From contig NC_059281.1 of the NCBI RefSeq assembly GCF_017591435.1, positions 12,195,902-12,259,901 of the forward strand: 64,000 bases of DNA, in the 5' to 3' direction. Each line of letters opens with the position of its first letter. Positions within the stretch are counted from its first letter, which is position 1. Positions 1 through 14,094 of this stretch are shown here, piece after piece. Below the pieces are notes generated by a model. That model was not told the DNA's origin and ran no database searches. It saw nothing but the letters and a program-made list of their open reading frames with translations. A program made the translations under genes and the position numbers. The DNA is from Portunus trituberculatus. Lineage: Eukaryota > Arthropoda > Malacostraca > Decapoda > Portunidae.

Positions 1-2564
1 TAATGCAGGGAAGAACTGTTATCTATCTTTATTATTCATTTTCATAAGTGTAAAGGCTGTCTTGGTGTATGCCACTTAGGGACTACCAATTATTTTCTCT
101 CATGAAGTTTCCATCACTATAGATTATTGATGCAATTGGTTTATTCTTTTTGTTGTTCTCTCTGCCTCGATGAATGTGTCTGTTTGTATCTATGTAATAT
201 AGAAGAAATATTGTACTATATATGTTTATTTATTTTCGCATCATGTACTACGTCTACTCATCAAGACAATATTGACCTTTTTTGTAAATCTTTATAATCT
301 AGTCCAAATGTTTATACTACATAGAGAAAATACAAACAAATTGTTAATCATGGTATATTATTTAACCCCATTAAAACTTGTATGTTGTCTTTATTTATGA
401 TTTTTTTTTTTTTATCTATCTGTATGTCTTTTCTTCTTACTTATCTCTTATATTTCTATGGTGTTTTAACTGGTGTGTCCATGATTTAAGATATTTCCTC
501 TTGACGTATCTTGTGTCATCTTAGTCTCAGGTGTACATTTTTCTTTATTATTTTTTTTTCTTCCTTTTTCTATATTATACTTTAATATCTTGTCATCTCA
601 GTTCTAAACTTAGTTATCTTCTCACTTAATAGTCTTATGTCCCCTTGACTTATATTTATTCTCGAGTTTATTTTCACGACTTCTAAATCAAAACACTGAT
701 TTATTCTGTCCTAACCACATTTCTTCCCTTTCTTTTATCTCCACTTATGAGGTTAGTCTCTAACGTTTTACTTGAACTGGTTTATTTCCATGCCTTTTAG
801 GAAATAAACAAACCAGCTTTAACGCACTGCACAGCTGCTGAGATTCGGTAACAATGTAAACAATCAGGAAGTAAAAAAAAAGGTGACAGCGCAGGAGCAG
901 GAGGGGGACATGAGTTGAGTCACCGTAACAATGACCATTTTATATTCTTAACGCACTTGACGAGAGGAATTACATAAGTGTTAGGTATGAAAAACTCAAG
1001 CGTCATCGTTACATAGTTGCAGTGCAGTCAGGAAGGCTCAGGCAACACGTGAGCCGCCCTAGGCAGAAAGAACGTTCCTTGCTTGTAAATGGCATATTCC
1101 TCGCTTTTAACTTTCTCGCATCTCCCAAAACTTGATATGTTTATCTCAGTCTTTAGGTAACATTGAATATATTATGCACCCTCTCCGGAGTCAATAAGTA
1201 TGTTACCGTTTGCTCTTCCTTTGCCTCTATTAGTAACATGGCGTTTGATCTCCCTAGAATGAATTAAATGAATCCTATAAGAGCCACACGTCAATCATTA
1301 TGGAGATAAGAAGATGCAATTAGATAAGGGCAATATACAGTGGTGTATGGGAAGGTTTAAAAGGTCAGGAAAGGAGGAATTGTAAGTTAGTTTTAAGATT
1401 TAATAAGATTACTCAGGATGGTGGTTCTTCTTTCCCTAGAGTGTCTTCAGCCTTGCTTGTGCTGACTCACGATGACAAGCTGTTGGCTGAAACATCGTGC
1501 ATCTGACATCCCCTTCAGAACTGTCGTGTCATGCTGCGAAGTGAAGGAATATGAATACATGTTATTAATTTAGAGTAATGTATAAACCACTGCTAGATGC
1601 TTTTATCATATGTCTGGATTTTGCAAGCGGTTTGTGAGTCTGGGAAAGGGCTGCAGCGTGGCGGGTCAGACGGTGTTGGTGGTGGATGACTAGACATAAC
1701 TTGTTCCCTTAGTCATGGTGATAATACTTAGGGCCAAACTCAAAACGTTGCGCATCTGGCAGGTTGCTAGGACAACTCCCGTTCTACCTTGCTCTCCCAA
1801 AAATGCCCTATTAACATGTCGATAGTGGAAACATAGTGAAGTGAGTGATAGCAGGTTTCCTCATGCATGCAACTTCAGATCTGCCATTCACCTCATATGA
1901 TTAACTGTCAACCAGCTTTTTACTTCCTATTATCCCATTTAAATACAGGCAGTTATCCACAAGACAAAGTGGAATCATGAATATCACTGCAAGCTCTCTC
2001 GCCTTCATGAACAGCCACTTTATAACACAATATGTCTTATTTTTTTCACAGAGAGAGACTGAAACATTATCTATAAATAGAATACAAGGGGGGTATTCGT
2101 AAAATGTCAAGAATGTTCACCTCATCCCACCACGAAACCTTCTGTTGAGACGAGATAACCAGTCAAGCACGCACCCACTCACTCCCATCCATCCATATCA
2201 CATCGGCGTTACTCCGTTTCAACTTAAACAGGACGTGGAACCAATGGCTGCAACAAGAGCAGGGTGGTCAGCTTACATCGCCTACACGTGGAGCCAATGA
2301 GAGCCAAGCTGGCGGCCAACCCAAACGTTCATGAAGTATGTAACTTTTTTTTTTCTTATTCTACAAACATTACCCACCCGCCCATTACTCCTTCCCCTCT
2401 CTCCTCAACTTGTCTCCTTTCTTCTTTTCCTGCAACCTGCTCTCGCGTCCCCTCCCACGCTTCCTCGCTCTTAACTCTTTCCCTTCCCACCCATCATTCC
2501 ACGTCTCCTTCCTATTATCTTCTCATCACCCTCCCACACCGTCAGTCCTTCCTCCAGTCACTGA

Positions 2565-2567
<3 letters not shown>
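1..2567. other. Gene-free AT-rich stretch
   Basis: I see no convincing exon, RNA gene or repeat unit here. Open frames are under 70 codons and have no recognisable domain. The composition is AT-rich with short T-runs. A slightly more GC-balanced patch lies near 2140-2340. Confidence 0.5.
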
Positions 2568-2603
<36 letters not shown>

Positions 2604-2703
2604 GCTGACCTCTCCTCTCAACCTTCTTCACTCCCAACTCGGCCACTCAACCCATCTCAAGCAGACAAAAGCTTCGTAAACTCACTCTATTTACTTATCC
2701 CAC

Positions 2704-2751
<48 letters not shown>

Positions 2752-2989
2752 AACAAGTGGGTTGTTGCTGAGTAACTGGCGGTCACGTGGCGTCTAACCG
2801 CTTTCTCCCCCTTCCTCCCTTACCTCCTTCCTATTCTCCCTTCTCTGTGAGCCTCCCACCTCCCTCCTTCCCTCTTTATTCTCCCTTCCTTCCTCTTAAT
2901 TTCGTTCTCACCCATCTGACGCTGATCCTCTTTCCCTTTCTCCTTGAGTGTCTGAAGTTAGGAGGAGAGCGAAGATGGAGAGGTGGGTA

Positions 2990-3040
<51 letters not shown>
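2568..3040. repeat. Three (CT)n microsatellites
   Basis: Pure CT tracts lie at about 2568-2600, 2710-2750 and 2992-3040, separated by pyrimidine-rich sequence. The whole interval is C+T rich on the + strand. The Ser-Leu open frames across it are products of the repeat. Confidence 0.95.
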
Positions 3041-3042
<2 letters not shown>

Positions 3043-4817
3043 GACTCACCCATCATGGTGAGTCAGCTCTCGATTATAGCACCATCAGTAGACATGCCTT
3101 CCCAGCTTCTCTCGCCCAGCCAGCCATCTCGTGCTAACGCCATCCCTCGAACAGCCTTGCCCCGGATTAGTGAGTTATTTTGAAGATAACCCGCCACTTC
3201 AAGCATTTACCACCTGCTTTCCTTTGGCGTTGCTAGAAGTGTTGGTGTTGTTGGCGGTGCTTGATGCTTGGAACATAGAAAATAATAGCGATAATTCTTA
3301 GGTAATGAAATTTTATTAATCATGTAAGTTTTTTTTTTTTTTCACAGGAGCTGAAAGGAATGAGAAAAGGTAACAGAAAATCCAGCTGTAAAATTAACTA
3401 GCAACATTTGATCTTTGTGATGTTTTGAATTCTATGTGCCAGTGAAGTGAGTCTGACATCGAGGCATCTAGCTGAGGGGAGAACAGACGGTATACTGTAT
3501 GTAGCCTATGTTCTGCTTTTCTATCTTGTATATCTGTGGCGCGTGAAAATTTTAGTTTTGAGAATTTTGTAACAAAGTATATTTTATTCTTTATTCGTAA
3601 CGATGATTGATGATGTTTCCTTTTCACTGTCGTCGAAGAAATAGCAAAGTTATTTTTTTTCTTCACGGTAAACAAAAATAACAAATAAAAAGATCCTCTT
3701 CCTTATTATCCTCCCACTGGTGTACTGAAGTGTAGAAATCTGCTTCTGTTTATCTGTTTATCTACGGTAGCCATTTTATCAACAAGTAACCTGTCCGAAT
3801 ATTAAAAAGCTTTGTTCTCGCATCAGGGATTTTCAAGGACTGTAGAAATGACCACCAGACGACAGGTTCCCCAGGGTAATTTTCCCAGTGACGGTGCAGA
3901 GTTCTTGTTAAACTATTCCTGGAATCATGAAAACCTAATAAAAACTCTAGTATCCTCCATGATAACGTGTCAAGACTAACCGGAATAAGACGCCAGAATG
4001 GTTGGGAATACGATTACGAAAGCATTAATTTCAAGCACTTACAGGTCATTAAATATGTGACCATAACTCATTAATGTTGTAATTGTCGCTGGGGAGGCAG
4101 GCAGGCAGACGGTAGTAGCCTTGAAGTTAATGGAAGTGACTTGTGCAATAAAAACAGTGACGTGGGGCTGATCATGCTGACTAATTACAAACATCATATA
4201 TCCATCCATGCCAATTACTACTGACGGAAAACTTATCCATTCTTTTTTGTTGTGGGTAAAGCTGTTGACTATTTTCTAGAGTCTCTTTCTTGTGGTAATT
4301 TTGCGACATGTTCATCTTTGTAGCTATGACAGGAAGAGGAGGGGTTGTCGGTAGCGGTTAGGATGAGGTGGGTGTCATGGCCAGGGGTTGGGGGAGGGTT
4401 ATTGGCCATGGTGGTGGAGTTGCTAATGGTGGTGAGACGTTTCTTAAAGCCTTATTTTCTTTCATCAATATGTTTAATGCCTAAAAGCACAGATGAATAA
4501 GATTAATTAACTAGAAAGATTAAATTACTGTGTTTCTGGGACTTCTTACGTCAATCAAATGCAGGATAGCAATTAAAGAAGTGTATTCTATCCTTTGAGT
4601 TATTCTTTAGCCCTCAATTTACTTGTAGAAATATTTATTACATTAGTAGCTACATTACCCTTTACTAAACTACTTTCATTTCAGAAAACGTCAACTGATT
4701 CTTATCCATCAATTTAATTGTATTCACACTAATGTCATATTTTCCTGGTAATTTAACAGGCTGTACATCAGTTTATGTTATCAATTGACAACACGCTTAA
4801 TGGTGACCCTAAGATTG

Positions 4818-4818
<1 letters not shown>

Positions 4819-4870
<52 letters not shown>
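4819..4870. repeat. (GT)26 microsatellite
   Basis: An uninterrupted GT dinucleotide run of about 52 bases. Confidence 0.97.
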
Positions 4871-4874
<4 letters not shown>

Positions 4875-5762
4875 CATTAATGGTAATCTTGCTTGGTGAT
4901 TTTGTTGCCAAGTCTCCAACATGAGGGCAGTAATTGTAACTAACTCTATTTACTTTTTTTTATACCTACTTTATTTTATCTATGCATATATCTATCTATT
5001 CAGTTATGTTTATTTTTCTTTCCTGTGCATCAACTAGCCTACTCTTCATTTAATTTTTACAACCTCATTTTTCTATCAATTATTTCCTGCAAGAATTCTC
5101 TGCTTTTTTTTTTTTCTGAGATTTCCCGTCTTCTGGTGTTTACTTGCATCCATGACTGGTGTTGTAACTTTTCTTGGTTGTGTAGCGTGTGGTATGTGGT
5201 GGATTTCTTAGAAGTATTGTGCTTTGTATACAAAAGCGAGACACTGATGTACTGTCAATGACATCATCCACTCACATTACATATATTTAACACTGAAACT
5301 TTGAACTAATAACTAAAAGGAATGTTATAACTATTACTGCAGCTTTAGCTATTACCTCAACCGCCCACGCATATCTTGGCCTTTGTCTTGTATTGTACCA
5401 TACTACTGCCAGTCAAAATAACAAGACGCTTTAACTTACTACTACTTTTACAACTCATAACCACGTCAGCCATTACCAGACCCATTCACTAGCATCACCA
5501 TGACATCTGTGTTTCGCAAGGAATAGAAGCAGAATTTAGCCGTAGCCTGTGGATCGCCACAACATTTTACCTGAGTCATCTCCCTTACCCTCCCTCCTCT
5601 CCCGCCCGCTCTCTCAGACCTCAGTCAGTCAGTCTCTCTCAATCCACAGAGTTGAGTGGTAATACGCCGCTCTGATCCTGCAACAAGTACCACCATTGAA
5701 GATAAAACCAGTGGCTTTTTCATTTGATCGAGTGGCGGTTGGAAAGAAATGCCCACGTGAAC

Positions 5763-5797
5763 TACATTATAACGTGTTGCTCAGCTGTTATAATGTA
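5763..5797. repeat. Perfect inverted repeat, 11-bp arms
   Basis: The left arm TACATTATAAC (5763-5773) is the exact reverse complement of GTTATAATGTA (5787-5797), with a 13-base loop. It could fold into a hairpin. No adjacent gene explains it. Confidence 0.7.
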
Positions 5798-5996
5798 AGC
5801 CAGCACCTGTAGGAATGTCAGACGGTGTTTAAAAAGACTGTAAACAAAAGGTGCACGATAACCGAGTAAAGAAAAAGAACAGAATAACTGCGTCGGCAAC
5901 GTTGTACTACTGCTAGACCAGAAAGGAAGGACCGTCGGTGAGTAATGATTATTGTAAAAGTTTAAGTAATTTTCCGCAGTGACGTAGCTTTTGTTT

Positions 5997-5999
<3 letters not shown>

Positions 6000-6039
<40 letters not shown>

Positions 6040-6141
6040 TGACCCTTACGTTGGCTATGAAGTGATGAAAAAAAAAAAAACAACCTTGGTATCTGTGACG
6101 TCAGCTGAAAGAGAATACTGTTCTTTATTTTATTTTCCCGC

Positions 6142-6196
<55 letters not shown>

Positions 6197-6287
6197 CTTT
6201 TATCAATCTCTTAACAGATTATAATTAAAAACGTAAGAAAAAAAGGTATTTAATAGCTGTTTAGAATACATTAAAGAAAAAATTACG

Positions 6288-6320
<33 letters not shown>
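6000..6320. repeat. (GT)n, (CA)n and (GA)n cluster
   Basis: A GT tract at 6000-6038 and a CA tract at 6144-6193 are mutual reverse complements about 105 bases apart. A GA tract follows at 6292-6320. Confidence 0.95.
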
Positions 6321-6321
<1 letters not shown>

Positions 6322-7402
6322 ACGCCGTTGGAATACACTGTTTTATACTCCGAGCTCTTGATTCTTATTTTCAATTATCTGAAGCACAATTTCCAATATA
6401 AAGACTAAGAATAAAGCCAATAGATCTCAAAGTAAATGATGGAATGGTCAGGTAGAAGCATTTTCATAAACTTTAAAATGAATCACAACCATTAGTGACA
6501 CTGTTCTTGCGTGCGTTCTGTCAGTCAGAAAATAAAGGAAATCACTGTTATCAACCTTCAACATAACAAACCAACCTCCCTCTGGACTTGAACACTTGGA
6601 AAAGGGTAAAATAAATGGCTTTGACATTGATTGGGAAGTAGGTACAAGAACTTTTAAACAAGAACAAAATGGAACAAAAATATCGATATTAGTGGATATT
6701 GACAAGCCTGTCGTGTGTGGAGAGTGGCAGTGGTAGGAACCCAGACTCCACAAGCTATAGAAGCACTACTGAACCCTCTATCCAAATATTGACATGAAGT
6801 AAGACTGCTTTGTATGTGTGACAGAATCTAGCAAGCGAACAGGGTAACATTCAGTACGTGTGAAGTCTTCTTGTCATCCACTTTAATGGGTTAGCACTGC
6901 ATTCGGAACACTGATTGGACAGGTTGCTTAACTTCATTGGTATCTTCGGATGTTTGAACGTAAAGAAAAAGGTGTGATTCTGTAGCAAGTCCTGTCATCA
7001 AATTTTTTGGGGGAAGAGTAGCAGTCAGAGGACGAATAAGTTGCCTTTACTCCTCAAGCTATGCAGCCAGTAGGGGAAGCACCAAGGACGGGAAAGGAAG
7101 GGTGGTGTCCGTTACTCAGCAGCGGCCGGCGACTTCAGCCACGGCCCTTGCCGCGAGGAGAATGACTGAAATACCACTGAATGGTCCTCAGAAATATTTC
7201 ACAGATTTTTTTCCTCCGATTTTATACTGTAGTGTGTATATTAGAAGATCTTTGGATATGCTTGGAGTGTACTGCATTGTGGATCACTATGTACGAGTTC
7301 TTTCTGCAGTGTTCGCTTTTTCAGATATTTTGGCGTCTTTCTTGGCTTCTTTTTATCGAGTTTGAAAAAAAAAAAATGGTGATGGCTTAACCAGGACCCA
7401 AC

Positions 7403-7443
<41 letters not shown>

Positions 7444-10187
7444 GGGTGGGCTCCCTCGACTACCAGGCACCACTTTAGCTTTTAGAAATCACCCTTTTGA
7501 GAGGCGTAAGGATTTTAAAGCATGGGTTCCTATGAGTGATTAGTGCAGCCTTTCTACGACCCTTTCTACGGTAAATGCACAACGGAGGCAATGCAATCGT
7601 CTTGGATACAGTGACCTCCTGATGGAGATAAGGGGCACAAACCTCTCATGACAAAAAGAGCGAAAAGCAAGTCATGAACCTTTCCCAGCAGTGAAGTGTG
7701 TTGCCAACTGCACATGCATATAAAATGCAAGAGAACACGAGTCAGTGGCACCGTCAGCATGATGCTGGCGCTAACTCGTGTTTTTTTTTTTTTTTTTTTT
7801 CGTTCATTAGCTCGCCTGTGAGTAGTAGTGTGAAGGATGAAGACCAGTGGTTTGAAGTGCTTAGTTGTTGCTATTGCTGGTTGTCTTATTCATTTTCTCT
7901 AGGGTCTTTTTAAAAAAGGAAAAAGGAATCAAAGCTTACGGAGGTTACTTATCTACTTACGTTTTAGAACCGTTGATTCATTAGAATTATGAAATTCCGC
8001 TTGAAAATCCAAGTGAAACGAATCAAGGTAAGATGCCGAATCTTTTGGAAATCAGAATGTTCCATCACGATGACCCAACGTTTTGTTCGTCCTCCTTTCT
8101 CCCGGCATTCCTTCCTGCTACCGCCCCTCCCAGCAGGTGGCGGGCAGGTAATGTCGCCTTGAGCTTATTCAAGGATAAAACATCAACCAAGATTCTGCCA
8201 CAGATTCTCCATGGTGTCCTCGTCATTGTCTTGTTTCAAGGAACACACCAGTCGTGTACTGTTCTCGGACTGCTAAAAATAACTGAGCAGGTGTTTATTT
8301 GCGCATGGATATTGTTGTGTACAAAGAAAATATAAAATCAATAAAGAGCCTCGTGAAGAGCAGCCGCCATAACTTTTTTTCTATTTGGGTTAGATAAATG
8401 TGGATTAGAAATCGAATTAAGCTGCAGAATCTAATCTAACCAGAACAAATATGCAATGGCTAATCATCTTCGATCTAAAATTAACTACTATATGTTTTCT
8501 TGGCAAGTTCGTAGTTCCTTATAAGACAAAAGTTTGCACGTAGTGTTATTCGTTGTGGTTTTTGTAATTGAGCCTGAATTGCGTAATGATCTGTCTCACA
8601 AGCCAACAAGCCATCATCAGCCTCGCCAACGTAGACTCAGAAGAGGAAGTGGTCGATTGTGTGGATGTAACTGCGAGTGACAGTCTCGTTCCGCCTCATC
8701 CTAATCCTGTCTGTCGCTCCTGTGCTGCCTTCCATCCATCGATTGACACATTGACAGCCGATCTCTCTCTCTCTCTCTCTCTCTGACTGTGTAACTCCAA
8801 ATATGAGATGCCAAGGCAGTTTTTCGGCTCAGAGAGCATTGCTTTTATTTCATCCACGCTTCGATGATTCAAAATATTTCAGGTGCGGCCTGAGCAATCA
8901 CCAGATTTCCCCCCCATTGTCATCCTGGCGCCCTTCAAGAGTTATGTCACCACTGCCCACATTCTAGGTCTTGTATTATCACCAGGAGCAGTCACACTCG
9001 TCCGCCCCAGGTGCAGTCGTACGGCAGTTCAGCGATCAGTCAACAATACAATATAGTATAGTCATGACCGGCCAGCTGCTCAGTGACGGTGCCTCGCTGG
9101 CGGGCCGCGGGCGTCCTAGGCTGCGTTATCCCATGATCCCTTATTCCTATCATGACTCATCATCTCGGTCACTCACCGGGTGAAGCCCCTCGAGGCAGTG
9201 ACCTTCGAACCCTCCATTCTGCTCCTCATCACCCTCGCCACCCTCGCCTCTTATTCTTGAAAACCGGTGTTTCCATCAACGCCCACACCCGCCCCTGCCT
9301 TTCCCTCCTCCCGCCTTCACGGCCACCAATCATTTAACGACCCTCACCCCGTCACTCGGAGGGGTTTTTCCTTCACCTACTGCAGCTGTTGCTCTCTCCC
9401 GTGTTGCCTTGATCCTGACTTACTGAACTACATTTCTAGGGAGAAAGCTCGGTTTATTATTAAGGATTCATTGTGCAGATAGGTAGCTTGTGTTTTATAT
9501 GCTAGTAAGTTGTTTCTATTTCTCTTCCTTCCATCATCCTCATCTTAATGTGATTGGTCCTCATGACGTTGCATTTCTATTCAGGAACTATGCATCCTTT
9601 AGTCATTGCGATTCATTTCCTGAAGACAAGGAAAATTCTTTTGGAACTTAACCACCGGATGGATAAAGGGTAGAGGAAGGAACAATGAGGCTGCCCGCTA
9701 CGGTGACAGAGAAAGTGTTGAAGATGATAGTCAGTCAGTCCAGCAGGAGTTCTCATTCTTTTGTGAAATCTGTAGAGAAATAAAGGCACAGTTCCATGGA
9801 AGAATAATAAATTCCAGTAGTTAATGTAAATTGATTAAAAGATCTGTGAAAGAAGAAATGAGAGGAATAGGCTGTCGTATTTGAGCGATTAGGAAAAACA
9901 GGATTCTATAATGTAAAACTAACCTGTTAATGAAAGGAAATTAAGTGATCAGGTTCTGACATTTGGAAGATAAAATAAGCAGAAGGTGGTTATTTATGAC
10001 TCATGAATGATAGAAGCAGAAGCAGAGGTGGATGGGTGGATGGGTGGGAGGAGCATGTGTGGTTGGGAAGCACGGAGCGTACAGCATCCTGCACAAACAA
10101 GAGCATGGCGGTGTGGTGGCGGTGCGTTCAAAGGTTTGTTATTGTATTTCCGCCCGTGATAAAGTGCATGGCTCGCAGTTGTCCCTT

Positions 10188-10188
<1 letters not shown>
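6321..10188. other. Intergenic stretch with minor repeats
   Basis: No exon with recognisable protein similarity was found. It contains a GA tract at about 7407-7440, a 20-base T run at 7781-7800 and a CT tract at 8761-8785. A GC-richer segment lies around 8970-9420. It has open frames on both strands that look like random sequence, and I cannot assign it. Confidence 0.45.
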
Positions 10189-10849
<661 letters not shown>

Positions 10850-10850
<1 letters not shown>

Positions 10851-12224
10851 CCCCTTAATAACAATCTGGTGTTGAAAGATCTTAAGAGGTGACCATTTCA
10901 GTGTTTAGTTTTTCTTTAATAAACAAAACTAAATCAATAAATAAACATCTTTACTAATAGATTGAGCAAGCTAAACCTCATCACCATTGCACTAAAAATA
11001 ACTGCTGAGTGTTTTTTTTCCTAGTGTTCCATCTTCTTTTCCCCGGATAGTCTTCTCTTTCTAATCCTTGCCCTACTCAGTATCAAAACGCGACAACACG
11101 GTTCTCTTTATCTCTGACTCCATTTCGGATCATCATATGTGCTTCTTATAGGTTATTGTTCCCTAGAATACTCAGGTGTTACAAATATACATGCTCTCTA
11201 ACGTTTAGGGAAAAGACCGTGATATCTGTAAGTGTGGCATTGTTTACACCAGAAATATCGTCCTTCTACTTACCTTTAATTGAACTCAAGATCTCTCCCT
11301 CTCTTTTTTCTTTTTCTTTTATTTTCTTTTTATACTGGGATTGTGTAAGTCAGTTGTGGTTATGCTCCTTGTTCCTACTCCCTGTGGTTACGCAGTGGAT
11401 TTGGTGTTACACAGGTTTTAGTTAAGTTTTCGTATTCTTATCTCGTGGCATCTTATCTCGAAGAATTTTAGTAGCCTGTGATAGAAGTTGGCATGGTTCT
11501 CAAAGGTATTTTCATGGTTTGATTGGTAGTTTCACAGCAATTATGTATAGCCATTTCAGTAGTCATTGTAAAGTAGACTGTGAAATAATAAAGCATTTAA
11601 GCATACAAGACAATATTCCCTGTCTCGTTTCTTAATGTTCCAGCCCCTGCAGCGACATAGCCCGCCGTGGTGCAGTGTCGGGTATAACTAGCGGTATGTA
11701 TTGTATAACATGACATTGAATTCAGCTGTCTAATCACGCTATGTTATGTATCTTCATTTGTTGCGTGGCTACTGACAAGAATTTATACCTTTCAGGATTT
11801 TATAATTCCATACAGACATCAGTATTTTGATATCTCCTATTGTTAGTCCTGAGTAAAAACGTTAATAAACTGTAACACTTTCATTGGTCACAAAAGCTTT
11901 CTTTGTCATGGAAGGTCTTGTTTACTGCAGTCAGCAAGCCATTTCCGAACCCATCAAAATACTATCATTGATCATTATCAGCTTCTGTCAATCACTTGTA
12001 ATGATTACGTGCTGTTACCAGGGCACTATGAAGATAATGAGGAGGAGCTTTACAGCCGTTCCAGTGGTAATGTGTTATAGTTTTTATACTAAGGGAAGGT
12101 GTGGAAAGCTAATCAATTTAGCTTTGGCGCCACACAATTCATGGCGGTACTTCTCCCACTAAGAAACTTTGCCGTATAATTTGATAGCAGATTATTCGGT
12201 TCTTATAATGGTCTTGGTAAAGTT

Positions 12225-12225
<1 letters not shown>
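10850..12225. other. Gene-free stretch
   Basis: I see no gene, RNA or repeat that I can support in this AT-rich interval. Confidence 0.45.
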
Positions 12226-12280
<55 letters not shown>

Positions 12281-12427
12281 ACAAGACAAAGACCGAAAAT
12301 CATCCCGTCATTGCGCCCCGTCATCATTCACGGCCAAGCCTCATCTGTTTCCTGACGCGCCGCCACCCTGATGACTCGATGACTGGGATGACTTGTACCG
12401 ATGACGTCTTGGTCTGCCAGGTGGCGT

Positions 12428-12480
<53 letters not shown>
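12226..12480. repeat. (GA)n and (AC)n microsatellites
   Basis: A GA tract at 12226-12277 and an AC tract at 12428-12480. The AC tract runs directly into the 5' end of the SINE at 12481. Confidence 0.95.
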
Positions 12481-12485
<5 letters not shown>

Positions 12486-12750
12486 AGCCAGAGGACCGGG
12501 GTTCGATTCCCCGGCCGGGTGGAGATATTTGGCTCTGTCTCCTTTCACGTGTAGACTCTGTTCACCTAGCAGTGAGTAGGTACGGGATGTAAATCGAGGA
12601 GTTGTGACCTTGTTGTCCCGGTGTGTGGTGTGTGCCTGGTCTCAGGCCTATCCGAAGATCGAAAATAATGAGCTCTGAGCTCGTTCCGTAGGGTAACGTC
12701 TGGCTGTCTCGTCAGAGACTGCAGCAGATCAAACAGTGAAACACACACAC
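12481..12750 (+). mobile_element. tRNA-derived SINE, copy 1
   Basis: The RNA polymerase III B-box GGTTCGATTCC is at 12500-12510, followed by a body of about 230 bases and a short (AC)5 tail. The same body recurs on the - strand at 63712-63970, almost base for base, and in diverged form on the - strand at 44683-44935. Where a tRNA-like A-box half should lie, this copy has an AC microsatellite. The open frames read on the opposite strand are repeat artefacts, not genes. Confidence 0.85.
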
Positions 12751-12873
12751 CGTTCCTCCTGACCCATGCAAACCTTACACTGTCGGATGCATACATAGTC
12801 CTTTAGTGAGACACGGGAAGGAGTGTGTGGGTATTCTAAGCAGCCTTTGTGTTGTGGTGCTTTGTTTATTTAA

Positions 12874-13083
12874 CTCATTCAGTACCAGGACGCATTTCCA
12901 TATTAATTCTGCTTACTCTGTGGTGATTTTATACAGCTTCAGAAACTCATGTAGGGGGTTGATTAAGATAGTGAAGACTCTGGCCATTAATATTCTGAAC
13001 TCCATAGAACCCTCCTAATGTCAATATAATGGTCTAATCGGACCCAAATCCGAAGGTAAAAGTGTGTCCCAGTACTGAAGGGG
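12874..13083 (+). mobile_element. piggyBac-like MITE, copy 1
   Basis: A 210-base element flanked by TTAA on both sides (12870-12873 and 13084-13087). The termini are inverted repeats of about 20 bases: one end begins CTCATTCAGTACCAGGAC and the other, reverse complemented, CCCCTTCAGTACTGGGAC. A TTAA target duplication with C-rich termini is the piggyBac signature. It has no coding capacity. A relative lies inverted at 16476-16667 and shares internal sequence. Confidence 0.8.
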
Positions 13084-13333
13084 TTAAGAAAGCTTAGAGC
13101 ATGTGTTTGGACATTTTATGGATTTCTGCTTGCGGGTGTTGTGTTGCTGAAGGAATTTACGAGGGAAAGTAATAAAACAATATTTATGTGATAGTGATTA
13201 AGGGATTTGTTGATTTTAAAAGTAGTATTGTTAAGAAATAAAGTCTTTAAGAAAATAGATCAACGAAACACATGCTGGGATGGAATTACTTTGGACTTCC
13301 TATTAAACTTATTTTTCTGATATGTCGTAGAGG

Positions 13334-13335
<2 letters not shown>

Positions 13336-13391
<56 letters not shown>

Positions 13392-13402
13392 AGAGAGAGA
13401 GA
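13336..13402. repeat. (GT)n followed by short (GA)n
   Basis: An uninterrupted GT run of about 55 bases grading into a short GA run. Confidence 0.95.
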
Positions 13403-13859
13403 GGAGTATAGATAAATATCATAGACTCCATGATAAATGTATAAATAGAATATAAATATGTTTACATGTAAGACTTGAATTTCTTATCTTTAATGTTCTC
13501 CAGCCGTGTTTGTATCTAAGTGGAGAACTGACGTAAAAATACAAATAATATGCACATAGCTATGGCGATCCGTTTAGCTTTATTACACATGAGTCAGCGA
13601 TTACAACATGTGATTAGGAGTTCATTACACGCTGCTGTCCTCAGTTGGGCAAACAGTTCGGTGAATTAGTGATAACGTGGCTGCTTCTAAAAGTCACCGT
13701 GAAGTTTTAATTTTCTTAACGCGTAGTGTTTTTCTTGAACCACTCATCTTGACCGCCCTCCTTCCGCCACCAAGAATAAGTTACATTGAAGAGAGGAAAC
13801 TTTCTAAGCTTTCTTTAGTTCTTTGTCTTATCCTTGGTTGGCAAAGCATTTCTTAGATT

Positions 13860-13861
<2 letters not shown>

Positions 13862-13912
<51 letters not shown>

Positions 13913-13976
13913 ATTTTGTTCACGATAACGCATGCACCGATATAATGTGGTGGTCTTTTTTTTTTTTTTTTTTTTC
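13862..13976. repeat. (GA)n and T-run
   Basis: A GA tract at 13862-13909 and a T-run of about 20 bases near 13956-13975. Confidence 0.93.
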
Positions 13977-14061
13977 CTTTCAACCTTATCCGTTATCACA
14001 CTATTGCTGTAAAGTGAGGAAGTTTTCAATAATGTTGTGTGGCAGTTTTGACAGTCTAATG

Positions 14062-14094
14062 CACAGTACACTAACCCTTAGTTAGTGTACTGTG
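14062..14094. repeat. Perfect 14-bp stem hairpin
   Basis: CACAGTACACTAAC (14062-14075) and GTTAGTGTACTGTG (14081-14094) are exact reverse complements separated by five bases. No gene was recognised nearby. It may be a relic of a small inverted-repeat element. Confidence 0.75.

Larger units (their letters stand above)
3041..5998. other. Intergenic stretch with one (GT)n tract
   Basis: No gene is recognised. A pure (GT)26 tract fills 4819-4870. A perfect 11-base inverted repeat lies at 5763-5797 and is listed separately. The rest is unremarkable AT-rich sequence. Confidence 0.5.

Noticed and set aside
12566..12796. Open frames with RNELRAHYFRSSDRPETR-type sequence (also at 63561-63890)
   Set aside because: They are translations of the SINE body, present in both SINE copies. 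Not a protein gene.
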